Origin: Treponemataceae bacterium
GTDB lineage: Bacteria > Spirochaetota > Spirochaetia > Treponematales > Treponemataceae
DNA length: 42,705 nucleotides
Direction of reading: 5' to 3'
NCBI GenBank assembly: GCA_024680915.1
Contig: JAILBN010000032.1
Location: forward strand, 1 to 42,705
Part shown: positions 9,578 through 17,948 of the stretch, in pieces
How the letters are laid out: every line of letters starts with the position of its first letter
Position numbering within the stretch: the stretch's first letter is position 1
Notes under the pieces: generated by a model
Told to the model about the DNA's origin: nothing
Database searches by the model: none
The model's input: only the letters and a program-made list of their open reading frames with translations
Translations under genes and position numbers: made by a program

Positions 9578-10180
9578 TTACAGAATATTCAGGGTTTTCC
9601 TTATAGCTCCCGCAACCTCCACAAGATTAAGCGGCTTCCTATAAAACTCCTTTGCACCCATTTTCTTAACTTTTTCCTCAAGACCTTCGTCATTCAAAGA
9701 CGTAATTATAAATACAAGGGGCTTTCCGAATTCATCAGAATCATTGATTCTGGAACAAAGGCTGAATCCATCCAGACCCGGCAAATTCAAGTCAAGAAGA
9801 ACCAAGTCCGGCTTTTTCTCTACAAATTGAACTCCAGCCTCAAAACCGTCAAATGCCTGGCAAATTGAAAAATCGGGGAATTTACCAGTCAGATATTTTG
9901 CCATAACATTGTTAAGACCCTTATCATCATCAACAATCAAAATAGTCCCAGCAGAATCACCCTTATCCTCAACCACAAGATCAGAAGGAATACGCATATG
10001 GCGCTTCATCATGAATTCAATCAAATCATCTTGATACACACGATACTGACCACCGGGAGTGCTAAAAGCTTTGAGATAACCGTTGCGGATCCAGTTTATC
10101 GCGGTCTGATTTACGACGCCACAAATATTGGCCACTTCTAATGCTGAATAAACAATAGTTTTACGAGAATCCTTACCCAT
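9578..10180 (-). CDS. Response regulator with N-terminal MerR/excisionase-type HTH
   Basis: Protein of 200 residues with an inverted domain order. The N-terminal 60 residues form a helix-turn-helix of the MerR/excisionase type (YSALEVANICGVVNQTAINWIRNG, then TPGGQYRVY). A receiver domain follows from about residue 79: acidic DDD at 84-86, phosphoacceptor Asp130 in LLDLNLPG, Thr150, and Lys172 in YRKP. Phosphorylation of Asp130 should alter DNA binding. No histidine kinase is adjacent, so it is an orphan here. The start at 10180 has GAGGTG five nt upstream; a longer frame to 10204 lacks such a site. Confidence 0.85.
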   Translation of the reverse strand: MGKDSRKTIVYSALEVANICGVVNQTAINWIRNGYLKAFSTPGGQYRVYQDDLIEFMMKRHMRIPSDLVVEDKGDSAGTILIVDDDKGLNNVMAKYLTGKFPDFSICQAFDGFEAGVQFVEKKPDLVLLDLNLPGLDGFSLCSRINDSDEFGKPLVFIITSLNDEGLEEKVKKMGAKEFYRKPLNLVEVAGAIRKTLNIL

Positions 10181-10247
10181 CTTCACCTCTAAAAAGGTCT
10201 TCAACCTTAACAGATATATTTATTAAATTTTCTCAAATATCTCTGAT

Positions 10248-10277
10248 ATTATAAGATTATACAACAAATTAATTCAA
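10248..10277 (-). promoter_or_regulatory. Promoter of the response regulator gene
   Basis: On the minus strand TTGAAT (10277-10272) and TATAAT (10253-10248) are 18 nt apart, in an AT-rich region about 68 nt upstream of the start codon. Confidence 0.55.
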
Positions 10278-10397
10278 AAGTAAATGAATAAAAATCTTAA
10301 TCCCCAAGAACCTGACAAAAAAGCGGTACTAATTTATTAGCGAAAGTCCTTGAAACCAATTGAATAACACAGAAAAACAAATTTGCTCAATAAAAAA

Positions 10398-11006
10398 TTA
10401 TTCATTTAACAGTTTTCTAATCATTTTATTCGAAAATCCTAGTCTTATCAAGGCTTTTATAAGCCTTTCTTCACATTTTCCTTGTTCAACAAGCTTTTTA
10501 TATGCTTTTTCAAGCTGCAGCTCTTCCGGATTTTCCTCGAAAAAATGTAACACAGCTTCTGTCGCAAGCTCATTACTGACTCCCCTTGTCCGAAGCTCTG
10601 CAAGAAGTCGAGTCCTACCTTCATAATGATTAAGGGCACGGCAACGAAGCCACTCATCTGCAAAACGCCGGTCTGAAAGCCAGCCTTCCCTCTCAAGAAA
10701 ATCCAAGGCTTTGTAAACAGCATTCTCTGCATGATGTTTCTTGAGCAGTTTCATCTCCAACTGACGACGGCTATGCTCGCGCCCCGCAAGATATTTCACG
10801 GCGCATTTTTCCGCTGAGAAAGCTTCTCCGGCTTGCATAAAATCGGCAAAAGCATCTTGGGAAAGCTCTACCCCTGGAGCCGCCACATCAACAGGAAAAT
10901 GCTCCAGATATGATAGTCTCAAGAAAAAAGAAACTCCATCATCAAAAAGACATTTAACACAATCTTTCGAAAGACATTCAACATCATTCAAAACATGAAA
11001 GCTCAT
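10398..11006 (-). CDS. recX: Regulatory protein RecX
   Basis: Protein of 202 residues that should bind RecA filaments and restrain recombinase activity. The C-terminal half has the RecX three-helix repeats: YLAGREHSRRQLEMKLLKK, then a DFLEREGWLSDRRFADEWLR stretch, GRTRLLAELRTRGVS and a last KALIRLGFSNKMIRKLL. The start at 11006 has AGGAAAAGG just upstream. A longer frame to 11045 would begin inside the terminator hairpin and is less likely. It lies downstream of rplM-rpsI but behind a strong terminator whose T run ends 13 nt before the start codon, so expression may depend on read-through. Confidence 0.88.
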   Translation of the reverse strand: MSFHVLNDVECLSKDCVKCLFDDGVSFFLRLSYLEHFPVDVAAPGVELSQDAFADFMQAGEAFSAEKCAVKYLAGREHSRRQLEMKLLKKHHAENAVYKALDFLEREGWLSDRRFADEWLRCRALNHYEGRTRLLAELRTRGVSNELATEAVLHFFEENPEELQLEKAYKKLVEQGKCEERLIKALIRLGFSNKMIRKLLNE

Positions 11007-11019
11007 CAATCCTTTTCCT

Positions 11020-11068
11020 AAAAAAAAAGACTGAAATGAAAGCAAAGCATACTTTCAATCAGTCTTTT
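11020..11068 (-). terminator. Terminator of the rplM-rpsI operon
   Basis: On the minus strand a stem AAGACTGA/TCAGTCTT (11066-11059 with 11034-11027) plus inner TGAAAG/CTTTCA pairing is followed by a T9 run. It sits between rpsI and recX. Confidence 0.85.
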
Positions 11069-11119
11069 ATTACAGATACTTCTTAAGCAAACAAAAGAGA
11101 TATCCGAAACGGGATAAAA

Positions 11120-11512
11120 CTAACGCTTACTGAACTGGAAGCGTCTGCGTGCACCACGCTGACCATACTTCTTGCGCTCAACCATGCGGGAGTCACGAGT
11201 AAGATATCCGTTAGCATGAAGTGATGCATAATTTGCCTGATCAACCTGTGTAAGAGCTCTTGCGATACCATGGAGACAAGCACCAGCCTGTCCGTTAAGT
11301 CCACCGCCCTTAACATTGATGATAAGGTCATATTTTGTATCGCTTGCAGTAACCATAAGAGGCTGTTTTACGACCTGAACCTGCTCTGGTGTCGCAAAAT
11401 AATCTGCAAGATCCTTGCCATTAACTGTTATTTTTCCATTTCCCTCACGTATAAAAACACGTGCAGTTGCAGTCTTTCTTCTTCCTGTACCAATACCGAT
11501 ATTCTTAATCAC
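11120..11512 (-). CDS. rpsI: 30S ribosomal protein S9
   Basis: Protein of 130 residues, the usual length. It opens with the typical GTGRRKTATARVFIREG, contains VKGGGLNGQAGA in the middle and ends with the basic S9 tail (DSRMVERKKYGQRGARRRF, terminal KR) that reaches towards the P-site tRNA. It follows rplM by 13 nt, the standard L13-S9 operon order. Confidence 0.97.
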   Translation of the reverse strand: MIKNIGIGTGRRKTATARVFIREGNGKITVNGKDLADYFATPEQVQVVKQPLMVTASDTKYDLIINVKGGGLNGQAGACLHGIARALTQVDQANYASLHANGYLTRDSRMVERKKYGQRGARRRFQFSKR

Positions 11513-11525
11513 AATAGGCTCCTAC

Positions 11526-11954
11526 TTAAATATCCAGTGTCTGAGGGTTCTGAGCCAATGAAGGATGCTCAGCACCAGCATAGATTTTAACATTCTTCAG
11601 AAGCTTGCGACCAAGACGGCCATTAGGAAGCATTCCCTTAATAGCGAGCTTCAGAGGATCCTCAGGATGTCTCTCGATTGTCTCTTTGAAGTTATGAGAC
11701 CTCAAACCACCGATGAAACCAGTATGGTGATGATACATCTTATCTGTTTCCTTGCGACCTGTAACTGCAACTTTATCAGCGTTGACGATGATTACAAAGT
11801 CACCCATTTCCTGATTAGGTGTGTATGTAGGTTTGTGCTTTCCGCGCAATACCATGGCAGCCTTAGCAGCAACACGTCCCAGAGGCTTGCCGGCAGCATC
11901 AATAACAAACCAGTTACGTACTGCATCCTGTTCTTTTACGAAAATAGTCTTCAT
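11526..11954 (-). CDS. rplM: 50S ribosomal protein L13
   Basis: Protein of 142 residues, full length. Diagnostic stretches are NWFVIDAAGKPLGRVA, the VLRGKHKPTYTP region, the GDFVIIVNADKVAVTG strand, YHHHTGFIGGLR and GMLPNGRLGRKLLKNVKIYAG. It is the first gene of the rplM-rpsI operon. AAGG lies 7 nt before the ATG. Confidence 0.97.
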   Translation of the reverse strand: MKTIFVKEQDAVRNWFVIDAAGKPLGRVAAKAAMVLRGKHKPTYTPNQEMGDFVIIVNADKVAVTGRKETDKMYHHHTGFIGGLRSHNFKETIERHPEDPLKLAIKGMLPNGRLGRKLLKNVKIYAGAEHPSLAQNPQTLDI

Positions 11955-11967
11955 GTATGTACCTTAC

Positions 11968-11973
11968 AGTATA
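11968..11973 (-). promoter_or_regulatory. Possible -10 box for rplM-rpsI
   Basis: TATACT on the minus strand, 13 nt upstream of the rplM start codon. No good -35 hexamer is visible at 16-18 nt, and the leader would be very short. This is only a candidate. Confidence 0.35.
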
Positions 11974-12102
11974 AAATCTTCCAGACAACCAACCTTGCAT
12001 CCGGCCAGTCAGTCTGTCTCACAGTATCGGGCGAGCAAACCCATAAAATGATACGTGAAAATGCAGATATACGGGATAGTAGAATAACATTTTAAAGGAC
12101 TT

Positions 12103-13098
12103 TTAGTCAATATCAGAGCTTTCTCTTTTCAGAGCCTGGGCTTTTGAGGCCGGACTTTTCTCGCTGATAAAAAGGCCGACAATAGTCACCAGGGCACCTA
12201 TCCCCCCGAGGAGAGTTATTTCCTCTCCCAGAACAAAAAAAGCGAAGACAATGGTCACCACAGGAATAAGATATATGCCACAGCTGACCTTTACCGTCCC
12301 CACTATTTTGCAGGCCTTGTTCCAAACCGTGAAGCATAGACCGCTGGCTATTACACCCAGGAAGAGAAGGTTCATCCAGTTATAGGGATTAGAGAAGCGG
12401 ACTGCATTCACCGTCTTGTCAAAGGTAAAAGAAAGAGATTTGAGGAAATCACTCCCTCCTGCTGCCGCAGTCTCTTCCGAAAATCCCCATCCCATAAAAG
12501 ACAGGGGTATCATTATAAGGACGGCAAAAAAGAAAATGCGCCTTGAAGAACAGAGGGGATCATATTTTTTCCTGTTTATTATAGAAATAACCACGGAATA
12601 AAAGCCCCAGCATATTCCAGACATAAGGGCAAGCAAGTCTCCCTTGGGATTGAATTCCAGGGCGGTGTTGCCGTTGAAACAAACCAGGGTGACTCCTGTG
12701 ACCGAAATAATGAAGCCCAGTATAAACCAAAAAGAAAGATTTTTCTCTTTAAAGAAAAGCTGGCTTAGAATCGCGGTGAAAAGAGGACTGATACTTACTA
12801 TAACGCTGACATTCGAAGCATTGGTGAAGTGAATGGCTGTATTCTCGAAAAGCTGATAAAGCACGACACCGGAAAGTCCGGCAAGAGCAAAAAGGATATT
12901 ATCCTTCAGTCCGATTTTCTCAAACTTGGGATGCATGACCAAAAGACCTATATAGGCAGTGATAAAACGGAAAAAGAGGATTTCCAAGGCGGAAAAATCA
13001 TTCAGAAGGTATTTTGTGCTTACAAAGGTTATGCCCCAGAAAAAAACGGCTGTGACTGCAAAAACATAACCAATTAGTTTTTGCTTATTTTCTTTCAT
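12103..13098 (-). CDS. EamA/DMT family transporter
   Basis: Integral membrane protein of about 331 residues with ten predicted hydrophobic helices in two EamA repeats. The first repeat starts GYVFAVTAVFFWGITFVSTKYLL; the second has LLALMSGICWGFYSVVI. Members export amino acids, nucleosides or small metabolites; the substrate cannot be read from the sequence. An insert of about 30 residues between helices 6 and 7 (EETAAAGGSDFLKSLSF) looks hydrophilic and variable. ATG 13098 is preferred over GTG 13116; neither has a clear ribosome binding site. It converges on nothing and runs towards rplM. Confidence 0.85.
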   Translation of the reverse strand: MKENKQKLIGYVFAVTAVFFWGITFVSTKYLLNDFSALEILFFRFITAYIGLLVMHPKFEKIGLKDNILFALAGLSGVVLYQLFENTAIHFTNASNVSVIVSISPLFTAILSQLFFKEKNLSFWFILGFIISVTGVTLVCFNGNTALEFNPKGDLLALMSGICWGFYSVVISIINRKKYDPLCSSRRIFFFAVLIMIPLSFMGWGFSEETAAAGGSDFLKSLSFTFDKTVNAVRFSNPYNWMNLLFLGVIASGLCFTVWNKACKIVGTVKVSCGIYLIPVVTIVFAFFVLGEEITLLGGIGALVTIVGLFISEKSPASKAQALKRESSDID

Positions 13099-13132
13099 GA
13101 TTTTGGAATATAGCACATATAAAGATTTTTTT

Positions 13133-13651
13133 CTATCTGAAAGTACTTTCCCTAACGAAACTGCCGAATCTCTCTTGGGCTATTCTGTATGCCTCCGTGT
13201 CAAAAAGAACGATTGTGACATCAAGCTCCCCTCCATGCTCCTGTATGGTTTCCACGGCAACAGAGAGAGCCTCCTCTTTGGGATAGCCATAAACTCCTGC
13301 GCTTATAAGAGGAAAGGCTACGCTTCTGCATTTGTTGGCGACGGCCAGCTCAAGGGATTTCTCGTAGCAGCTTCTAAGAAGGAGCCTGCATTCCTCTTTA
13401 CGGCTGGAATAATAGACAGGTCCTACAGTGTGAATAACATGACGGGCCTTCAGCCTGTAGCCCTTGGTGATTTTGGCATCCCCGGTATCACAGCCGCCCA
13501 AAGTCATGCACTCCTCCAGAAGCTCATGGCCCGCTGCCCGGTGTATGGCGCCGTCCACACCACCGCCTCCCAGAAGTGAACTGTTGGCGGCATTGACGAT
13601 GGCATCCACGTCGTATTTGGTGATATCACCCCTCTCTATACACAGACTCAT
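13133..13651 (-). CDS. Macrodomain ADP-ribose hydrolase (YmdB/MacroD-like)
   Basis: Cytoplasmic protein of 172 residues. It shows the MacroD-type core: [18 protein letters not shown] with the catalytic-region Asn and Asp, then [25 protein letters not shown], and [15 protein letters not shown]. The usual reaction is removal of ADP-ribose or O-acetyl-ADP-ribose esters. GGGAGG precedes the ATG. No ADP-ribosyltransferase gene is recognisable nearby, although a Fic AMPylator-like gene is near the right end of the window. Confidence 0.92.
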   Translation of the reverse strand: MSLCIERGDITKYDVDAIVNAANSSLLGGGGVDGAIHRAAGHELLEECMTLGGCDTGDAKITKGYRLKARHVIHTVGPVYYSSRKEECRLLLRSCYEKSLELAVANKCRSVAFPLISAGVYGYPKEEALSVAVETIQEHGGELDVTIVLFDTEAYRIAQERFGSFVRESTFR

Positions 13652-13932
13652 AGGCTTACCTCCCCATAGGTAAAAAATAACACTTTATTTTTCCTTTGAC
13701 TACGGCAGAATTAGACCGCCAGAGAGGCATCCTGCAGACGGGACAAGAGGCGTGGAGCATCCGGCAGGCACAGAGGCCGAAAGCTGAAAGAAAGAAGTAG
13801 AGCTTTTCTGCGGTGGACTTAGCTCCGAAGGCCGCTTCCGGCAGGCACAGCGCGCGCCGCAGGAAAGGGATAGCCAGGCAACAAGTTCAAGCCGCGGCGG
13901 TGGGATGGGCCCTTTTTCCCAGCCCAGGCGGG
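13652..13932. other. GC-rich intergenic stretch
   Basis: No convincing gene. The stretch is much richer in G and C than its flanks and contains the direct repeat CCGGCAGGCACAG twice (near 13760 and 13838). It separates the macrodomain gene from the stop codon of the radical SAM gene. Confidence 0.4.
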
Positions 13933-14832
13933 CTAAAAGAGCTCCAGCTGACTGGATTTTTCTTGGGGGAAGTCCTCTATCCATTTGAAGACGGAGGTCT
14001 GCCCGAACATTATCTTCCTGCTGCGGCAAGTCTGAATAAGATGCTTCATCAGACGGGGAGAATCGGGGCTTGCCAGCTCGTATTTATAGCCATAAGCTCT
14101 TTCATAACGCTCCTTCATCCCCGTGAAGTTTATACCCCCGTGCTCGCCTCCCTTCTCTGAGGCAAGCCTGTCCAAGGCCGCGTAAAAATACTCCCGGTTC
14201 CCCTCCCTTAAAGTAAGCCCTATTCCAAAGCAGATGATGGCATGGACACCTGCCCTTACGCAGTAATCCACAAGCTTGTCTATATTCTCCATGGTATCGT
14301 TTATGAAGGGCAGAAAGGGGCTGAGCCAGACCACAGTGGGAATTCCCAGGTCCCGGCAGCGGCAAAGCACTTCGAATCGGCAGCTAGTGGGGCAGACACC
14401 CGGCTCCACAAGGCGGCAGAGCTCATCATCGGCAGTGGTCAGCGTCATCTGTACCACGGCTTTTGTCCTGCGGTTTATCGAAGCGAGCAGGTCCAGGTCG
14501 CGGAGGATTAAGTCCGATTTAGTCTGCAAAGTCACACCAAAACCGTATCTTTCGATAATCTCCAAGCAGCGGCGCATAAGGCCCAGCTCCTTCTCCAGCG
14601 GAATATAGGGATCTCCCATGGAACCGGTTCCTATCATGCAGGGTTTACGTTTACGCCTAAGAGCCGCTTCCAAAAGCTGGGGCGCATTCCCCTTCACTTC
14701 TATGTCCTCAAAATCGTGGGTAAACTGATAGCATTTACTTCTGGAGTCGCAATAAATGCAGCCGTGGCTACAACCCCGGTAAAGATTCATGCTGCGGGGA
14801 GTCAGGATAGATTTGGCCTCAACAAAATGCAT
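13933..14832 (-). CDS. SPL-like radical SAM protein
   Basis: Protein of 299 residues with the radical SAM cluster motif CSHGCIYC (Cys21, Cys25, Cys28). It is followed by SRSKCYQF, GTGSMGDPYIPLE and VTLQTKSDLILRDLDLL, a pattern shared with the spore photoproduct lyase-like and Rv2578c-like radical SAM proteins. It should bind a 4Fe-4S cluster and S-adenosylmethionine; the substrate is unknown. ATG 14832 is preferred because it begins the conserved domain. It has no ribosome binding site, and the predicted transcription start falls on or beside the ATG, so the mRNA is probably leaderless. The promoter carries one copy of the WYL-regulon palindrome. Confidence 0.85.
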   Translation of the reverse strand: MHFVEAKSILTPRSMNLYRGCSHGCIYCDSRSKCYQFTHDFEDIEVKGNAPQLLEAALRRKRKPCMIGTGSMGDPYIPLEKELGLMRRCLEIIERYGFGVTLQTKSDLILRDLDLLASINRRTKAVVQMTLTTADDELCRLVEPGVCPTSCRFEVLCRCRDLGIPTVVWLSPFLPFINDTMENIDKLVDYCVRAGVHAIICFGIGLTLREGNREYFYAALDRLASEKGGEHGGINFTGMKERYERAYGYKYELASPDSPRLMKHLIQTCRSRKIMFGQTSVFKWIEDFPQEKSSQLELF

Positions 14833-14838
14833 GATCTT

Positions 14839-14875
14839 AGCATAGCATAAAAAATATGACAAGAGTATGTCATAT
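14839..14875 (-). promoter_or_regulatory. WYL-regulon operator and promoter, copy 1 (radical SAM gene)
   Basis: A perfect palindrome ATATGACA-N6-TGTCATAT lies at 14854-14875. On the minus strand TATGCT (14844-14839) follows the palindrome by 9 nt with TG one base upstream (extended -10). The palindrome occupies the -35 position. Six nt separate the -10 box from the radical SAM start codon. Confidence 0.75.
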
Positions 14876-14885
14876 AAAAAAACTC

Positions 14886-14914
14886 TTGCATTTATGACCA
14901 GCTTGTAATAATAT
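14886..14914 (+). promoter_or_regulatory. Promoter of the TetR-hydrolase operon
   Basis: TTGCAT at 14886-14891 and TAATAT at 14909-14914 are 17 nt apart. The expected transcription start, near 14921, falls inside the large palindrome at 14916-14947. Confidence 0.7.
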
Positions 14915-14915
14915 G

Positions 14916-14947
14916 AAACAAAAATGAAACTACTTTCATTTTTGTTT
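14916..14947. promoter_or_regulatory. Large palindromic operator, probably for the TetR regulator
   Basis: Perfect 14-bp arms AAACAAAAATGAAA and TTTCATTTTTGTTT are separated by 4 nt. The site covers the predicted transcription start and lies 26 nt before the TetR start codon, the usual place for autorepression. Confidence 0.75.
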
Positions 14948-14973
14948 GTAGGATTCATTATTCAGAGGATTCA

Positions 14974-15639
14974 ATGCCCAAGGTCTCAGAGGAATACATA
15001 GAGAAGAAGAAGGATTACATAGTCGACTGCACTTACAAAATCTGCCTCCGAAAGCCCGTGGAGATGGTAACCATGACCGACCTGATCCAGGAGACAGGCT
15101 TATCCCAGGGGGGAATCTACAGATTCTACAAAAACCTTGATGAGATTCTGTGCGACATGATAGCCGGGATGAGGAAGAACTACAATTTCATAGACCGTCT
15201 GGAAGAAATTACAAGGCATAAAGAAATAAGCTTTGAGGAAACCGTCAATAAAGTATGCGGAACCCTTGCCGATGCAATGGAGGAGCATCTTCTGGACATT
15301 CAGAAAATCAATTTTGATCTGACAGTCCTGGCTATAAACGAGCCGGAAAGGGCTGCAAAAATCATAGAAGAGACAAAGGGTAAAGGCAATTTCGACTATC
15401 TTGCCAGAGTCACTATGCCCCTCCTGCTTGAAGCCGCAAAAGACAAAAAACTTATCCCAAAAGCCGAACCTGAAGCCATCCTCAGATTCCTGTCGGCTTC
15501 CTACGTGGGAATAGAGATGAGCTGCATTCTTTCGGCTTGCTACAGCAAGGGGCTTATGCATGTGGACAGCAACCCCCGGGAACTTTTTGAAGTGCTGGCA
15601 AAATCCATAATTCTTCTTTTTGGAGGAGAGGTCAAATGA
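14974..15639 (+). CDS. TetR/AcrR family transcriptional regulator
   Basis: DNA-binding regulator of 221 residues. The N-terminal HTH reads VTMTDLIQETGLSQGGIYRFYKNLDEIL at about 33-60, the typical TetR form. The C-terminal helical part is the ligand-sensing and dimer domain; its ligand is unknown. AGAGGA precedes the ATG. It overlaps the hydrolase gene by 4 nt (ATGA), so the two are co-translated and the ligand may be a substrate or product of that enzyme. A 32-bp palindrome over its own promoter suggests autorepression. Confidence 0.92.
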   Translation: MPKVSEEYIEKKKDYIVDCTYKICLRKPVEMVTMTDLIQETGLSQGGIYRFYKNLDEILCDMIAGMRKNYNFIDRLEEITRHKEISFEETVNKVCGTLADAMEEHLLDIQKINFDLTVLAINEPERAAKIIEETKGKGNFDYLARVTMPLLLEAAKDKKLIPKAEPEAILRFLSASYVGIEMSCILSACYSKGLMHVDSNPRELFEVLAKSIILLFGGEVK

Positions 15640-16772
15640 AGACAAAAACACCTGTTCCAAGCGGAAAATATGCTGTAGGCACCTTTACCTACACCATTAA
15701 AAATCAGAGGCCGGAGGTGATGGAGCCTTCAAAAATGCGCAGCGTAGCTTCCCGTGTTTATTACCCAGTACATAAAGACTCTGTAGTGGGTCTGCCTAAG
15801 GCAAGATATATGTCGCCCCAGATTGCAGAGGGCATAAAAAGAGCCTTTCTGATCGCCCCCAACTTCAAAAAGCTTGAGACCTCTGGGCAGAACAGATCAG
15901 AATGCTACCAGAATGCCCCAAGAATCCAGGGAGAAGAATTTCCCCTTATCATATTCAATCACGGCTATAATTCCTTCCGGGAAGCTAATTCCTTTCTCTG
16001 CATAGAGCTTGCCTCCCATGGCTATGTGGTTATCTCCGTCGCCCATTCCAGGGAGGCGGTCTGCACCGAGTTTGACCAAGAAACTGAAGACGGCCGCTTT
16101 ATTTTCTATGACAAGAGCCTGACTAAAAAAACTTACAGCCCCTTTCTGGGAGGAGTTCTTGCAGCCCTGAAGCTTACCAAGGCAAAGGGAACAAACGAGG
16201 AGCTGGCAGATAAGTTCGATGCCTTCCAGAATAAATACTGCCGTTTCCAGCAAGGACGCCTTGAAGAATGGGTAAAAGACGTGAATGCCTCCCTGGACTA
16301 CGCCAGGAAAAACCTTGCTGACCTCATAGATTTCGAGAAAGGGATAGGAGCCTCTGGCCATTCCTTCGGAGGAAACACCGCCTACAGGCTTTGTGCAGAA
16401 AACCCGGCATTTGTCTGCGGCATAAATTTGGACGGAGCTTATTTCGGCGACTACAAGGACACAGTTATGAACAAACCCTTTCTTCAGGTAAGCGGAAAGG
16501 ACAATGAAAACGTAGTCACAAGGGTTTACACAAGGCACACAAAAACAGTCTATAAGCTTTTATTCAAGGATATGAAGCATTTCGGCTTCAGTGACATGAA
16601 GTTTCTGCTGCAGGCTAAATCCATGACGGGAAAGCTTGATCCCCAAATACTCCACGAAAACCTCTGCCGCTGTCATCTGGAATTCTTCGATGCATTTTTG
16701 AAGAAAATAAAACCTGCCCCCCAGTTTGAAAGCAATGACGCGGTCACGGTCACGGAGTTTCCTCCTCTTTAA
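15636..16772 (+). CDS. Alpha/beta hydrolase, PAF-acetylhydrolase/dienelactone hydrolase-like
   Basis: Protein of 378 residues. The nucleophile elbow is GHSFGG near residue 242. The oxyanion-side strand is FPLIIFNHGYNSFREA near 103, typical of the PAF-acetylhydrolase isoform II and dienelactone hydrolase group. An acid is probably in LQVSGKDNENV and the catalytic His in KDMKHFGFSD. No signal peptide is seen, so it probably acts in the cytoplasm on esters. It is translationally coupled to the TetR gene by a 4-nt overlap. Confidence 0.85.
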   Translation: MKTKTPVPSGKYAVGTFTYTIKNQRPEVMEPSKMRSVASRVYYPVHKDSVVGLPKARYMSPQIAEGIKRAFLIAPNFKKLETSGQNRSECYQNAPRIQGEEFPLIIFNHGYNSFREANSFLCIELASHGYVVISVAHSREAVCTEFDQETEDGRFIFYDKSLTKKTYSPFLGGVLAALKLTKAKGTNEELADKFDAFQNKYCRFQQGRLEEWVKDVNASLDYARKNLADLIDFEKGIGASGHSFGGNTAYRLCAENPAFVCGINLDGAYFGDYKDTVMNKPFLQVSGKDNENVVTRVYTRHTKTVYKLLFKDMKHFGFSDMKFLLQAKSMTGKLDPQILHENLCRCHLEFFDAFLKKIKPAPQFESNDAVTVTEFPPL

Positions 16773-17050
16773 CCCAGACACCTCAGTTCGCGTACCACTC
16801 CAGTCAGAGAGCCACATCAAACTGAGCACACCAGCCTACACCACTCCTGTCCCCAGCCCGTTCGCCCTTTCTTCCCAGCCCGTGCCCCCCAGTTCGCACA
16901 GTGGCGGGAAATCAGCAGGAAACTCAGTCCTAGCCCTCAAAAAAAATGCTTAAAACCCCATCTGAGGGGATGCGCAAAAGAGGATTAAAGATATAAAATA
17001 AAAGCACAATAGCCCAAAGAAGGATTTTCCAAGACAAGAGGAGGAATCTG

Positions 17051-17713
17051 ATGACTATAAAAGAAGCTATAAGAGAAAGGCATTCCGTAAGGCAGTATCA
17101 GGACACCCCCATAAAGACAGAAGCAAAGGAAAGGCTTGAGGCCCTGGTCAAAGAATGCAATGAGGAAAGCGGCTTGAACATACAGCTGATATGTGATGAT
17201 CCCGACTGCTTCAACACCTTCCTGGCCCACTACGGAAGGTTCAGAAATGCAAAGAATTACATTGCCCTTGTGGGTAAAAAGAGCATAGAGAAGCTTGACG
17301 AAAAATGCGGCTATTACGGGCAGAAGCTTGTCCTTGAAGCCCAGATGCTGGGTTTGAACACATGCTGGGTCGCAGGAACTTACGGAAAGGGGAAATGCAA
17401 GGCAGACATCAAGGCCGGAGAGAAAATAGTCTGCGTCATTTCTCTTGGTTATGGTGTGAATGCAGGAAACCCGCATAAATCAAAGTCGGAAGAGAAGCTG
17501 TGTGATGTTTCCCCCGAAAACAGACCGGACTGGTTCAAGGAGGGACTGGAGGCAGCGATGCTTGCACCCACAGCTATCAATCAGCAGAAGTTCACCGTCT
17601 CCCTGGAGGGGGAAGAACCTGTAATCACTGCAAAAAACGGACCACTTACACAGCTTGACCTGGGAATCGTCAAATACAACTTCGAGGCTGCCTCAGGGCA
17701 TAAATGCAGATAG
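17051..17713 (+). CDS. Nitroreductase family protein
   Basis: Flavoprotein of 220 residues. The opening IKEAIRERHSVRQYQDTPI is the FMN-phosphate-binding start of the family. YYGQKLVLEAQMLGLNTCWVAGTY and the late EAAMLAPTAINQQKF segment match the nitroreductase fold. It should use FMN and NAD(P)H to reduce quinones or nitro compounds; the real substrate is unknown. GAGGAATCTG precedes the ATG. It belongs to a run of redox genes (nitroreductase, flavodoxin, glutathione peroxidase) on the same strand. Confidence 0.92.
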   Translation: MTIKEAIRERHSVRQYQDTPIKTEAKERLEALVKECNEESGLNIQLICDDPDCFNTFLAHYGRFRNAKNYIALVGKKSIEKLDEKCGYYGQKLVLEAQMLGLNTCWVAGTYGKGKCKADIKAGEKIVCVISLGYGVNAGNPHKSKSEEKLCDVSPENRPDWFKEGLEAAMLAPTAINQQKFTVSLEGEEPVITAKNGPLTQLDLGIVKYNFEAASGHKCR

Positions 17714-17726
17714 GCTGCCCGGCTAT

Positions 17727-17818
17727 GACTGGCAAGACAGGCCGCTCAAAAAACTCTAGGGGCGACCTTTCTGGCAGAGCCTGTTTCGGGGAAACTGGCA
17801 AGACAGGCCGAAAAATCT
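17727..17818 (+). repeat. Short direct repeat after the nitroreductase gene
   Basis: ACTGGCAAGACAGGCCG occurs twice about 73 nt apart (near 17728 and 17801), in a 235-bp gap without a gene. Downstream, GGGAC/GTCCC around 17835-17852 can form a small hairpin. Confidence 0.5.
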
Positions 17819-17948
17819 GATTTTTTTCTTTACAGGGACAAATTAGGTCCCTACTCCTCTGATAAAATGTATCCAGCGACATAGTCAGGCTGAAGCTGCT
17901 CGAAAAAAAAACACAAGAAGCCGACGGGAATCACAGAAAGGAGGAAAC

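Noticed and set aside
15897-16538. 213-codon minus-strand frame opposite the hydrolase
   Set aside because: The plus-strand frame has the GHSFGG nucleophile and is coupled to the TetR gene; the antisense frame has no recognisable domain.
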